Part shown: positions 1 to 7,710 of the stretch, in pieces
How the letters are laid out: each line of letters opens with the position of its first letter
How positions within the stretch are numbered: position 1 is the first letter of the stretch
Source of the DNA: UMGS1601 sp964617585
GTDB taxonomy: Bacteria > Bacillota > Clostridia > Oscillospirales > Ruminococcaceae
Direction: 5' to 3'
Assembly: GCA_964617585.1 (NCBI GenBank)
Contig: CAZTXS010000013.1
Coordinates: 1-41,964, forward strand
Length of the DNA stretch: 41,964 bases
Notes under the pieces: generated by a model
The model's database searches: none
What the model saw: the letters and a program-made list of their open reading frames with translations, nothing else
Told to the model about the DNA's origin: nothing
Position numbers and translations under genes: made by a program

Positions 1-53
1 AGTCGAGCGAAGCTTTGCTTCGCTTCAGCTCATACCGACTGAGCTACAGAGGC
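1..53 (-). tRNA. Broken or truncated tRNA: 5' half followed by a hairpin
   Basis: Read on the minus strand from 53, the sequence begins GCCTCTGTAGCTCAGTCGG and closes a D-arm (GCTC/GAGC), as a tRNA 5' half should. The anticodon arm then fails. Instead of a 5-bp stem with a 7-nt loop there is a tight hairpin, GCGAAGC-AAA-GCTTCGC, followed by the window edge. No anticodon can be read. It sits 13 nt after tRNA-Asp in the same direction, so it was probably the third tRNA of the operon. It may be a degraded tRNA, or an assembly artefact at a contig end, where short palindromes are common. Confidence 0.4.
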
Positions 54-66
54 GTTATAAAATTAA

Positions 67-143
67 TGGCGACCTGGATGGGAGTCGAACCCACGACCTC
101 TAGCGTGACAGGCTAGCGTTCTAACCAGCTGAACTACCAGGCC
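67..143 (-). tRNA. tRNA-Asp (anticodon GTC)
   Basis: The minus strand folds as a complete cloverleaf. The acceptor GGCCTGG pairs with CCAGGTC with one G-U pair. The anticodon stem is CTAGC/GCTAG around the loop CTGTCAC, giving anticodon GTC. The T-loop is TTCGACT. The discriminator is G, and the CCA end is encoded. It lies 29 nt downstream of tRNA-Val and is probably co-transcribed with it. Confidence 0.95.
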
Positions 144-172
144 TCAAGCCCTCGCTCTTGCAAGGACTATTA

Positions 173-248
173 TGGTGGGAACAACAGGGCTCGAACCTGT
201 GACCCTCTGCTTGTAAGGCAGATGCTCTCCCAGCTGAGCTATGCTCCC
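173..248 (-). tRNA. tRNA-Val (anticodon TAC)
   Basis: This is a complete cloverleaf on the minus strand. The acceptor GGGAGCA pairs with TGTTCCC. The anticodon stem TCTGC/GCAGA encloses CTTACAA, so the anticodon is TAC. The T-arm carries TTCGAGC and the CCA end is encoded. It is the first tRNA after the consensus promoter at 281-309. Confidence 0.95.
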
Positions 249-280
249 ACTGCTTTGTCGCCCTTTTCAGCGACTTACAT

Positions 281-309
281 ATTATACACCATCATCTTTT
301 ACTTGTCAA
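281..309 (-). promoter_or_regulatory. Consensus promoter of the tRNA operon
   Basis: On the minus strand, TTGACA (309-304), a 17-nt spacer and TATAAT (286-281) form a perfect housekeeping sigma-factor promoter. The -35 box overlaps the last bases of hslO. A short hairpin (GTCGC/GCGAC, about 256-273) lies between the start site and tRNA-Val. Confidence 0.85.
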
Positions 310-1177
310 CACTTTTTAAAAGATTTTTTAGTTGCTCAGAGGAAAAGTTATATTTTTTATCACAGAAGTGACAACAAACCTCTGTGTTTTCATCATTCGA
401 CATACTTTCAAGCTCGGTTTTACCCAAGCTTATCAGCGCTCTTTCCACTCTCTGCCTGCTGCAATCACATTTATATGAAACCTTAAAATCGTCCAAAACA
501 TTCGGATTCAAGCCGTTTAAAGCCATCAAAGAAATATCTTTTGCGGTTTTTCCGCTTTTAAGCATTTGAGTGACCGAACTCATTTCTTTAATATTTTTTT
601 CAATAACGTCAATAGCTTCGTCAGACGCAAAAGGCAAAACCTGAATTAAAAATCCCCCGGCGCATTTAACCGAAAGATCGGTATCAACCAAAACGCCTAA
701 AGCGCAAACGCTGGGAGTCTGCTCGCTGATTGCCAAGTAATTCGTAATATCCTCAGCAATTTCTCCCGAAACAATAGGCACCTGACCCGAATAAGGTTCT
801 TTCAAGCCAAAATCTTTGACAACGCTTAAAAATCCGTCCTTGCCGACCGCTCCGGCAACATCCAGCTTACCCTTGCTGTTAAGCGGAATCTCAACTATCG
901 GGTTTGCAACATATGCCTTGACATTTCCGTAACTGTCTGATACAGCTATGAGATTGCCGGCAGGGCCTTTTCCGTTTATTCTTAAGGTCAATGTATCGCT
1001 CTGTCCCTTCAATCCGAATCCTAAGAGCGAAGCTCCCATTGAAAGTCTTCCCAAAGCCGCTGTTACAACAGCAGAAGTTTTATGAATTCTTTCAATCTCA
1101 GAAACTATATCTTTTCCGTCTATCGCACTGCACACTACAGAAGCGTCGGCGGTTATTGCCCTAACTATTCTACTCAT
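299..1177 (-). CDS. hslO: Hsp33 redox-regulated holdase chaperone
   Basis: This is cytoplasmic Hsp33, a zinc-bound chaperone that becomes active as a holdase when its cysteines are oxidised and it unfolds. Seen: 292 residues, the usual length, beginning MSRIVRAITADASVVC. The C-terminal redox switch is complete, with CDC at about residues 237-239 and CHFC at 269-272, matching the family CxC...CxxC zinc site. The frame is open back to a TTG at 1189, but the ATG at 1177 has GAGG seven bases upstream and fits the family start. It is the last gene after yerC and a methyltransferase, 32 nt behind the latter, so it is probably in their operon. The promoter of the downstream tRNAs lies over its stop codon. 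Confidence 0.93.
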   Translation of the reverse strand: MSRIVRAITADASVVCSAIDGKDIVSEIERIHKTSAVVTAALGRLSMGASLLGFGLKGQSDTLTLRINGKGPAGNLIAVSDSYGNVKAYVANPIVEIPLNSKGKLDVAGAVGKDGFLSVVKDFGLKEPYSGQVPIVSGEIAEDITNYLAISEQTPSVCALGVLVDTDLSVKCAGGFLIQVLPFASDEAIDVIEKNIKEMSSVTQMLKSGKTAKDISLMALNGLNPNVLDDFKVSYKCDCSRQRVERALISLGKTELESMSNDENTEVCCHFCDKKYNFSSEQLKNLLKSVDK

Positions 1178-1209
1178 TTCAAACCTCAATTATTACTGTT
1201 TAAATAAAG

Positions 1210-1962
1210 TTATTTTTTAAAAACGTACAGTATACGCTCGCTTTTCTCATCAGGCTTATTGACCGAAAAATCATCAAAACTCTCTATATATTTGAATCCG
1301 CAGCCTTTTGCAAGCTCTTTTACAGCATAGCTCTCGCAGGCAATTTCCGAAAACTCTTCACAGAACCTGTTATACCTGTTATCGCTAATGCTTTCAAAAA
1401 AGTCCAGATAAATATCAACCCTGTTATCCTTTTCTTTGTATTCATTTTGCCACACACAGTAAACCTCATTCTCTTCAAATACAAATGCATTGTCGGAAAG
1501 AATATTCTTATGCTTATACGGCGTATTCATATCAAAAATAAATAGTCCGCCGTCTGTCAAGCTTAAATGAATATTTCTGAAAGTCCTTTTAATATCGCCG
1601 AAGCCGCTTAAATGATTCAGGCTGTCAAGCATACATACTATAACGTCCGCCTTGTTTTCCGAAAGCGACCATTTAATCATATCACCGTAAGTATACTGAG
1701 TCTTTAGTCCTGATCGTATTCTTTTGTCCTCGGCTATAGACAGCATCTCCTGCGAAATATCAACGCCGAGAACATTAAACCCCAGCTTTGTCAGCTCCAT
1801 ACTGAGAGAACCTGTTCCGCAGGCAAGATCAACCATAAAATCAGCCTCGGGAAAATTCTCGCTTACTATATTATTTATCCTTAATGCAATTTCCGGATAA
1901 TTAACATCGGACATAAGTATATCATAAAACTTTGCAAACACCGTGTAATTATTCGTTGCCAT
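1210..1962 (-). CDS. Class I SAM-dependent methyltransferase, substrate unknown
   Basis: This is a soluble Rossmann-fold methyltransferase of about 250 residues. Motif I is clear, VDLACGTGSLSMEL, followed by the acidic strand VLGVDIS that binds the SAM ribose. The later strand VIVCMLDSLNHL and the segment LFIFDMNTPYKH match small Firmicute methyltransferases of unknown substrate. I chose the ATG at 1962, preceded by GGAAAAG. It overlaps the 3' end of yerC by 14 nt, which suggests translational coupling. The longer frame starting at 2001 would bury most of that overlap. Nothing in the sequence identifies the methyl acceptor, so a specific name such as UbiE or YodH is not justified. Confidence 0.85.
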   Translation of the reverse strand: MATNNYTVFAKFYDILMSDVNYPEIALRINNIVSENFPEADFMVDLACGTGSLSMELTKLGFNVLGVDISQEMLSIAEDKRIRSGLKTQYTYGDMIKWSLSENKADVIVCMLDSLNHLSGFGDIKRTFRNIHLSLTDGGLFIFDMNTPYKHKNILSDNAFVFEENEVYCVWQNEYKEKDNRVDIYLDFFESISDNRYNRFCEEFSEIACESYAVKELAKGCGFKYIESFDDFSVNKPDEKSERILYVFKK

Positions 1963-2251
1963 TTTTCTTTTCCAGTCTTTCAAATACGACCTTATAACCA
2001 TCGCTTCCGTAGTTTATTGAGCGATTAACCCTGCTGATAGTCGCCGTAGAAGCCCCCGTTTCGCTAACTATATCGCTGTATACATAATGCTCGTTGAGCA
2101 TCTTGGCAACCTGAAAACGCTGAGATAAAGACTTAAGCTCAAGAATAGTACACAAATCTTCAAAGAAAGCAAAACACTCGTCTTGATTTTCAAGACACAA
2201 AATCGCCTCGAATAAATCGTTCATATTTTTATCTCTTATGCTGTCCTTCAT
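1949..2251 (-). CDS. yerC: YerC/YecD-family TrpR-like DNA-binding protein
   Basis: This 100-residue protein belongs to the TrpR-related YerC/YecD family, small helix-turn-helix regulators of Firmicutes with little-known targets. The helical array is visible (LFEAILCLENQDECFAFFEDLC), and the HTH is about residues 58-75 (YSDIVSETGASTATISRVNR). The ATG at 2251 has a strong GGAGG six bases upstream. Its own promoter lies at 2350-2378, with a roughly 90-nt leader holding two small hairpins. It is the first gene of a yerC-methyltransferase-hslO unit. Tryptophan binding cannot be assumed for this branch. Confidence 0.88.
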   Translation of the reverse strand: MKDSIRDKNMNDLFEAILCLENQDECFAFFEDLCTILELKSLSQRFQVAKMLNEHYVYSDIVSETGASTATISRVNRSINYGSDGYKVVFERLEKKNGNE

Positions 2252-2268
2252 TAAAATCCTCCGTTCAA

Positions 2269-2288
2269 GCGTAAATCAAGCTTTACGC
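2269..2288 (-). other. Leader hairpin directly before the yerC ribosome binding site
   Basis: GCGTAAA and TTTACGC form a perfect 7-bp inverted repeat with a 6-nt loop in the yerC leader, ending a few bases before GGAGG. A weaker hairpin (TTCAC/GTGAA) lies farther upstream at about 2312-2333. They could affect yerC translation or be a DNA operator for YerC itself. This is inference from position only. Confidence 0.35.
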
Positions 2289-2349
2289 AATTACCAAATC
2301 TCTTTAACATTTAATTTCACACTTTACAGCGTGAATAAACTATATTCAT

Positions 2350-2378
2350 ATATTAACACATTAAAACATAAAAGTAAA
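2350..2378 (-). promoter_or_regulatory. Predicted promoter of the yerC operon
   Basis: On the minus strand, TTTACT (2378-2373), a 17-nt spacer and TAATAT (2355-2350). The TTTACT -35 box recurs at other promoters in this window (prfB, prmA, yfhO). Confidence 0.6.
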
Positions 2379-2392
2379 GTCTTTTTTTAAGC

Positions 2393-2419
2393 AAAAAACC
2401 GACTGAAAATAACAGCCGG
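2393..2419 (-). terminator. Rho-independent terminator after engB
   Basis: On the minus strand, CCGGCTG pairs with CAGTCGG (one G-U pair) around a 7-nt loop, followed by six T residues. It begins 13 nt after the engB stop and ends the lon-engB unit. Confidence 0.8.
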
Positions 2420-2431
2420 CTGAAAATATCA

Positions 2432-3019
2432 CTATGCTTTGCTTATATACTCAATAATTTCTTTTATTTTTTCAATCCCCTCTCCCGTCTGCGACGAACA
2501 GGGTATGACTTCTAACTGATTGAAATAAGGTATCTCATTTTCAAAAGCCTCCATTCTAAGCTTCCTTGCAGTAGGCTTAAGCTTATCAGCTTTAGTAAGG
2601 ATAATAACAAACGGCATCTCGTTTTCCACCATAAAATCTATCATCTGAAGATCGTCCTGCGACGGCGCATGGCGGATATCAATAAGCTGAAAGATTAGAT
2701 TAAGCATTCTTGACTTATCGTTAAGATAGCCCTCTATAAGGCTTGCCCATCTGTTTTTTTCACCCTTTGAAACCTTTGCATATCCGTACCCCGGAAGATC
2801 AACAATATAAACATTCTCAAAATCAAAAAAGTTTATCGTTACCGTTTTTCCGGGCATTGAGCTTACCTTGGCAAGCTGTTTTCTATTGAATATTTTATTT
2901 ATAAGCGAGGACTTCCCGACATTAGAACGCCCTGAAAACGCAATTTCAATACGCTCAGCTTTCGGTATTTGGTCAATACGTCCGAACGACGTTTTAAATT
3001 CCACGTTGTTAAAATTCAT
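2432..3019 (-). CDS. engB: Ribosome biogenesis GTPase EngB/YsxC
   Basis: EngB (YsxC/YihA) is a TRAFAC-class GTPase needed for late 50S subunit assembly. Seen in 195 residues: the P-loop GRSNVGKSS at about 31-39, the switch II motif DLPGYGYA at about 74-81, TKADK as the guanine-specificity motif, and CSSQTGEG near the end as the G5 element. Length and motif order are typical. The ATG at 3019 is preceded by GAGGG at good spacing. It follows lon by 26 nt. The lon-ysxC pairing is known from Bacillus, so the two are probably one operon, ended by the terminator at 2393-2419. Confidence 0.96.
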   Translation of the reverse strand: MNFNNVEFKTSFGRIDQIPKAERIEIAFSGRSNVGKSSLINKIFNRKQLAKVSSMPGKTVTINFFDFENVYIVDLPGYGYAKVSKGEKNRWASLIEGYLNDKSRMLNLIFQLIDIRHAPSQDDLQMIDFMVENEMPFVIILTKADKLKPTARKLRMEAFENEIPYFNQLEVIPCSSQTGEGIEKIKEIIEYISKA

Positions 3020-3045
3020 AACCGTCCCTCTTAAAATGATTTTTG

Positions 3046-5469
3046 TTAAACAGTAGCTGTAATGCTCTTTTTATCCGAAGCTCTTACCATCAGTCCCAGC
3101 GGAATACTGTTCCTGCTCTTTTCAATATCAAGCGCCGATTCGAGAACGTCGTCAATATTTCCAGCCAAAACTATTTCAACCGAAGCCTTTACCGCTTCAT
3201 CTATTTCCTGAATATCCGCCTTGTTATCGTATGGTATTATTATTGTTTTTATTCCGGCTTTATAAGCCGCCATTGATTTTTCTTTCAATCCTCCGATAGC
3301 AAGCACCTTGCCCTTAAGAGTGATTTCACCCGTCATAGCTACGGAGCTTTTAACAGGCGTTCCGGATAACGCTGAAATCATAGCGGTAACCATAGTAACT
3401 CCTGCCGAAGGTCCGTCCTTAGGCACGGCGCCTTCGGGAGCGTGAATGTGAATGTCCTTGGTTTTATAAAACTCCTTGTCAATATTAAATCTTTCAGCAA
3501 CGCTTCTGCAATAGCTTACTGCAATCTTAGCGCTTTCCTTCATCACATCGCCTAATGAACCCGTGAGCGTTATCTCGCCCTTGCCATCGAGAACCAAAAC
3601 CTCCAAAGGCATAGTTACTCCGCCGACAGACGTCCACGCCAAACCGTTGACAAGACCTATTTCACTATGACTTGAAACTAAGTCTGGAAGATACTTCTTA
3701 ACTCCCAAATAGCTCTCAATATTGCGCTCGGTAAACGTAACCCGCTTAACATCCTTTTCTACAATATTCTTAGCAGCTTTTCTGCATAAAGACGCCGCAC
3801 ATCTTTCAAGCTTTCTTACACCCGCTTCTTTAGTATAGCTGTCAATCAGAGAGTAAATACATCCGTCGGTTATTCTAATCTGAGAGCCTTTCATGCCGTT
3901 CGCCTTAATCTGCTTCGGAATAAGATGGCGTTTAGCTATGTTGAACTTTTCTTCTCTTGTATAGCTAGAAAGCTCAATGACCTCCATCCTGTCCAAAAGA
4001 GGATCCTGAACATTTCCCGTATTATTAGCGGTAGTGATAAACAATACGTTTGACAAATCAAACGGAACCTCTATGTAGTGATCTCTGAATTCCTTATTCT
4101 GTTCGCTGTCTAAAACCTCTAGCATTGCGGAGGACGGATCTCCTCTGAAATCGTTGCTCATCTTATCAATTTCGTCCAGAAGCATAACCGGGTTATTAGT
4201 ACCCGCCTGTTTAATAGCGCTGATAATTCTTCCCGGCATTGCTCCGACATATGTTTTCCTGTGACCTCTTATGTCAGATTCGTCCTTAATTCCGCCGAGC
4301 GAAACCCTGACATACCGTCTGCCCAAAGCCCTCGCTATCGACCGCCCTATAGAAGTTTTACCAGTTCCCGGAGGTCCTGAAAGACAAATAATCTGTCCCT
4401 TTACATCAGGATTCAAAGCTTTAACCGACAGTATTTCCAAAATCCTTTCCTTAACCTTTTTAAGACCGTAATGATCCTCGTCCAGGATTTTTGCCGCCCT
4501 TTTAATATCAGACGTGTCTTGGGTAGATTTGTTCCACGGAAGCTCAAGACAAGCGTCAAGATAATTTCTAATAACAACCGCTTCCTGAGAGCTTGAAGGA
4601 GTTTTAGAAAGCCTTTTCACCTCATCGTTCAGCTTATCCCTTACCTGTTCGGAAAGCTCAAGACCGGCGATTTTTTGATAATATTCTTCAACCTCGTTAT
4701 CGTCATCAGGATTCTCGCCAAGCTCCGAGCGTATAACCTTAAGCTGTTCTCTAAGATAATACTCTCTCTGGTTCTGATCAAGGTTTTGGGAAACCTGATC
4801 CTGAATCGCTTTTTCGATAATAATGACTTCAAGCTCGCTTGACAAAATGCCTATAAGATTCGACAGCTTCTCGCCTACAGTTTTGCTTTCAAGAAGAATC
4901 TGCTTATACTCGGTTGAAATTGAAATATTAAACGCAATAGCTTCAAACAAGTCACGGGGAGTATGTGCGGAATAAACTGCGGCAAAAATCTCTTTAGGCA
5001 TTCTGGGAACATTATCGGCATACTCTTTAAAAGTACGCTTAACCTCACGCATGACCGCCTGAAGCTCAAATTCATCCATGCGCTCACGAGAATAAACAGG
5101 AAGTCTTTTTACAGCAGCCTCCAAGTATTTTTCATCATTCATAAAGACATCCTGAGCCTTTGCTTTATAACGTCCCTCTGCCAAAACCCTTGAAAAGCCA
5201 TCGTGAGTTTTTATGATCTGTTTTATCTCGGCTATAACGCCTATTTTATAAAGATCTTTAAATTCAGGCTTATCAACAGCCAAGTCCTTCTGAGTTACCA
5301 AAAAAACCAATCTGTCAGCTTCAAGCGCAGCTTTAAGAGCAAGAACCGAGCAGGATCTTGCAACGTCAAAATGCATAACCATATTTGGAAACATAACGAC
5401 ATCTCTCATTGCAACGCACGGAAGTATCTCAACATTTTTACTTCTTATAAATTTAACCTGATCACTCAT
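3046..5469 (-). CDS. lon: ATP-dependent protease Lon (LonA type)
   Basis: Lon degrades misfolded and regulatory proteins in the cytoplasm, joining an AAA+ unfoldase and a Ser-Lys protease in one chain. Seen: an N-terminal substrate-binding domain (ILPCVAMRDVVMFPNMVMHF), a coiled linker, Walker A GPPGTGKTS, Walker B MLLDEIDKM, then the proteolytic domain with the nucleophile in PKDGPSAG and the lysine partner in GGLKEKSM. From the ATG at 5469 the product is 807 residues, close to the usual LonA length. The frame is open to 5550, but the promoter -35 box lies at 5545-5550, so that extension is not transcribed. AAAGGAA precedes the chosen ATG. It is co-directional with engB. Confidence 0.96.
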   Translation of the reverse strand: MSDQVKFIRSKNVEILPCVAMRDVVMFPNMVMHFDVARSCSVLALKAALEADRLVFLVTQKDLAVDKPEFKDLYKIGVIAEIKQIIKTHDGFSRVLAEGRYKAKAQDVFMNDEKYLEAAVKRLPVYSRERMDEFELQAVMREVKRTFKEYADNVPRMPKEIFAAVYSAHTPRDLFEAIAFNISISTEYKQILLESKTVGEKLSNLIGILSSELEVIIIEKAIQDQVSQNLDQNQREYYLREQLKVIRSELGENPDDDNEVEEYYQKIAGLELSEQVRDKLNDEVKRLSKTPSSSQEAVVIRNYLDACLELPWNKSTQDTSDIKRAAKILDEDHYGLKKVKERILEILSVKALNPDVKGQIICLSGPPGTGKTSIGRSIARALGRRYVRVSLGGIKDESDIRGHRKTYVGAMPGRIISAIKQAGTNNPVMLLDEIDKMSNDFRGDPSSAMLEVLDSEQNKEFRDHYIEVPFDLSNVLFITTANNTGNVQDPLLDRMEVIELSSYTREEKFNIAKRHLIPKQIKANGMKGSQIRITDGCIYSLIDSYTKEAGVRKLERCAASLCRKAAKNIVEKDVKRVTFTERNIESYLGVKKYLPDLVSSHSEIGLVNGLAWTSVGGVTMPLEVLVLDGKGEITLTGSLGDVMKESAKIAVSYCRSVAERFNIDKEFYKTKDIHIHAPEGAVPKDGPSAGVTMVTAMISALSGTPVKSSVAMTGEITLKGKVLAIGGLKEKSMAAYKAGIKTIIIPYDNKADIQEIDEAVKASVEIVLAGNIDDVLESALDIEKSRNSIPLGLMVRASDKKSITATV

Positions 5470-5521
5470 ATATATTATTTCCTTTCCGGGGCGAAGTGTT
5501 TCAAAATTTATCGGTAAAGCT

Positions 5522-5550
5522 ATTATAACAGCAAATATCCTTTTTTGCAA
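5522..5550 (-). promoter_or_regulatory. Predicted lon promoter
   Basis: On the minus strand, TTGCAA (5550-5545), a 17-nt spacer and TATAAT (5527-5522), about 50 nt before the lon ATG. I see no CIRCE-type operator here. Confidence 0.7.
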
Positions 5551-5600
5551 CAGGAATTATATTCATCGAAAACAGCTTAAATATGTATTAAACAAGCTGT

Positions 5601-5629
5601 AAAAAAGCTCAGAGCGTAAACCCTGAGCT
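5601..5629 (-). terminator. Terminator of the rpsF-ssb-rpsR operon
   Basis: On the minus strand, AGCTCAG pairs with CTGAGCT around a 10-nt loop, followed by a run of T. It begins 22 nt after the rpsR stop. Confidence 0.85.
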
Positions 5630-5650
5630 TTCAAAATCCGATTGTATAAC

Positions 5651-5887
5651 TTATTCAGCAGTATAAGGAAGCAACGCAACGTGACGCGCTCTCTTAATAG
5701 CGGAAGTAAGCTCTCTTTGGTGACAAGCGCAAGTACCTGTAACACGGCGGGGAAGAATTTTTGCTCTTTCCGTCATGCACTTTCTTAACTTCGCAACATC
5801 TTTATAATCAATTTTCTCGGCTCTGTCAACACAGAACATACAAACCTTTTTACGATTTCTCTTACCCGGTCTGATGTTTTTTTCCAT
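5651..5887 (-). CDS. rpsR: 30S ribosomal protein S18
   Basis: S18 (78 residues) pairs with S6 on the platform of the small subunit. The sequence shows the conserved core IDYKDVAKLRKCMTERAKIL and RRVTGTCACHQRELTSAIKRARHVALLPY. Cysteines in CMFC and CAC-H suggest the zinc-binding form of S18, as opposed to the cysteine-free paralogue. The gene is the last of rpsF-ssb-rpsR, a classic bacterial order, and is followed by a strong terminator. The ATG has a good AGGAG-type site upstream. Confidence 0.97.
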   Translation of the reverse strand: MEKNIRPGKRNRKKVCMFCVDRAEKIDYKDVAKLRKCMTERAKILPRRVTGTCACHQRELTSAIKRARHVALLPYTAE

Positions 5888-5938
5888 AACCTTTTCCTCC
5901 TTTTCAATGATTTAATTTCACATTAGTCAGGTATTAAT

Positions 5939-6406
5939 TTAGAACGGAACTCCGTCATCTGAAATAACGACCTCAAAGTCGTCTATATCTCCTATAGCTA
6001 TCGATTCATTAGACGGAGTGTTGCTGTAATTATCATTATTCTGAGCAGGCGTGCTGAAGGAAGCTCCTGATGAAGCGCCCTGCTGTTTAGGTTCTCCGGT
6101 GAACGAAACATTGTCTACAACGACCTCGGTAACATAGTGCCTTACACCGTTTTTGTCATCGTAGGTCCTTGTCTGTAAATTACCTTCAATAGCTATCATT
6201 CTGCCCTTTGCAAAATAGTTGTTTATGAACTCAGCCCTTTGGCGCCATGCCACACAGTTAATGAAATCAGTCTGTCTTTCTTCTCCCTGCTTTACATAAC
6301 CTCTGTCAACTGCTACAGTGAAAGATAAAACGCTGATACCGCTTTGTGTTGATTTAAGCTCCAAGTCCTGGGTTATTCTTCCCATCAAAATAACTCTGTT
6401 TAACAT
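5939..6406 (-). CDS. ssb: Single-stranded DNA-binding protein SSB
   Basis: SSB coats single-stranded DNA during replication and repair and recruits partners through its acidic tail. Seen in 155 residues: the OB fold from MLNRVILMGRITQDLELK through INCVAWRQRAEFINNYFAKG and IEGNLQTRTY, a Gln/Ser/Asn-rich linker, and the C-terminal tip DDGVPF, matching the DDxxPF partner-binding motif. It sits between rpsF and rpsR, as in most Firmicutes. The neighbourhood identifies it as the main housekeeping SSB. Confidence 0.97.
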   Translation of the reverse strand: MLNRVILMGRITQDLELKSTQSGISVLSFTVAVDRGYVKQGEERQTDFINCVAWRQRAEFINNYFAKGRMIAIEGNLQTRTYDDKNGVRHYVTEVVVDNVSFTGEPKQQGASSGASFSTPAQNNDNYSNTPSNESIAIGDIDDFEVVISDDGVPF

Positions 6407-6429
6407 AACGCAAGTTCCTTTCCTTAAAA

Positions 6430-6723
6430 TTAGTCAACCGTAACTAAAAATCTCAGAACGCCGTCAGTAATCTTCAGTACACGTTCGAGTTCAGCCGGGA
6501 AGCCTGGCTTAGACGTAAAGTTCCAAAGAACATAGTAGCCTTCGTTTTCATAATTGATGGGGTAGGCAAGCTTTCTCTTTCCCCACTCATCAAGTGAAAC
6601 CTCTCCCTCAGCATTAGCTGAAATTAAGTCGCCGAATTTTTGCATAAGAGCCTTTATTTCCTCTTCGCTGAGCTTCGTGCTGAATACGACCATAGCTTCG
6701 TATTTTTCTGTAACCTTTGCCAT
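6430..6723 (-). CDS. rpsF: 30S ribosomal protein S6
   Basis: S6 (97 residues) forms a heterodimer with S18 in the 30S platform. The sequence shows YEAMVVFSTKLSEEEIKALMQKF, the conserved WGKRKLAYPINYENEGYYVLWNF, and LKITDGVLRFLVTV. It is first in rpsF-ssb-rpsR and has its own near-consensus promoter at 6785-6813. An AAGGAGG site lies 12 nt before the ATG. In other bacteria the S6:S18 complex represses this operon through a leader RNA. The short leader here has one 8-bp stem (GCTTGTGC/GCATAGGC, about 6748-6767), but I cannot confirm the known binding motif. Confidence 0.97.
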   Translation of the reverse strand: MAKVTEKYEAMVVFSTKLSEEEIKALMQKFGDLISANAEGEVSLDEWGKRKLAYPINYENEGYYVLWNFTSKPGFPAELERVLKITDGVLRFLVTVD

Positions 6724-6784
6724 TACATTTGCACCTCCTTATAGATTTCGCCTATGCCTTAGCACAAGCAAGGATAACTTGTAA

Positions 6785-6813
6785 AGTATAGCACAGAAAA
6801 GAATTTTTGTCAA
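6785..6813 (-). promoter_or_regulatory. Promoter of rpsF-ssb-rpsR
   Basis: On the minus strand, TTGACA (6813-6808), a 17-nt spacer and TATACT (6790-6785). This near-perfect promoter starts right after galU, so the ribosomal operon is transcribed independently of it. Confidence 0.85.
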
Positions 6814-6816
6814 CTT

Positions 6817-7692
6817 TTAAATTTTCTGCGCCAACTGCTTTATCAATTTTATCAAATCGTCCTTAACCTCAGGATGATTCAAACCTATTTCTACAGAAGC
6901 TTTAAGAATCCCGAATTTGCTTCCCATATCGTATCTGTCTCCCAAAAAGTCTATGCCAATCATTCCGTTCTTACGGGCGAGAACCGCCATTGCGTCGGTA
7001 AGCTGATACTCTCCTCCCTGACCTTTCGGAATAACGTCGAGTATATCAAAAATTTCATGCGGAAGAACGCATCTTCCCAATATAGAGAAGTTTGAAAACT
7101 TATCTTTAAGTTCAGGCTTCTCAATCATATCGGATATTGAATACACATTTCCGCCTATGTTTTCGCATTTCATAGACGAATATTTAACTATAAAGTCATC
7201 TGAAACCTCTTTTATTGCCACAGTACCCAAGCCGTATTTTTCATAAGCGTCGCAAACCTGCTTACAGCACGGAACATCTCCGACAATAACATCGTCGCCG
7301 TAAAGAACCGCAAACGATTCGTTTCCGACAAAATCCCTTGTCAGCGAAACTGCGTGACCCAAGCCTTCGGCTTCCTCCTGAACTATATAGCTTATATCCG
7401 CCATACGGGAAATCTTCTGAACCTCGTTTAAAATGCGCTCGTACCTTTCACCGCCGTTTTTCAAATGCCTTTCAAGCTTTTCATTGGTTGAAAAGTGATT
7501 TTTCACTATGTCCTTTCCCGGACTTAATATAATACATATGTCGGTTATACCGCTGTTTACAGCCTCTTCAACGTTATATTGAATTGCAGGCTTGTCCACT
7601 ATAGGCAAAAGCTCTTTAGGCATGGCTTTGGTTGCGGGCAGAACTCTCGTTCCCCATCCGCCTGCAGGAATAACAGCCTTTTTAACCTTCAT
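6817..7692 (-). CDS. galU: UTP-glucose-1-phosphate uridylyltransferase
   Basis: GalU makes UDP-glucose from UTP and glucose-1-phosphate for envelope glycans. Seen in 291 residues: the nucleotidyltransferase signature VIPAGGWGTRVLPATKAMPKELLPIVDKP, the acidic metal-binding VLYGDDVIVG, IEKPELKD, and FLGDRYDMGSK near the C-terminus. The usual GLGTR reads GWGTR here. It starts 18 nt after the stop of a RING/zinc-ribbon membrane protein gene, so the two are probably one operon. No clear terminator is visible in the 93 nt before the rpsF promoter region. Confidence 0.94.
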   Translation of the reverse strand: MKVKKAVIPAGGWGTRVLPATKAMPKELLPIVDKPAIQYNVEEAVNSGITDICIILSPGKDIVKNHFSTNEKLERHLKNGGERYERILNEVQKISRMADISYIVQEEAEGLGHAVSLTRDFVGNESFAVLYGDDVIVGDVPCCKQVCDAYEKYGLGTVAIKEVSDDFIVKYSSMKCENIGGNVYSISDMIEKPELKDKFSNFSILGRCVLPHEIFDILDVIPKGQGGEYQLTDAMAVLARKNGMIGIDFLGDRYDMGSKFGILKASVEIGLNHPEVKDDLIKLIKQLAQKI

Positions 7693-7710
7693 AAAACGCC
7701 CTCCCCGGAC

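Noticed and set aside
299..486. Plus-strand frames opposite hslO
   Set aside because: They are shadow frames over a conserved gene and a tRNA promoter.
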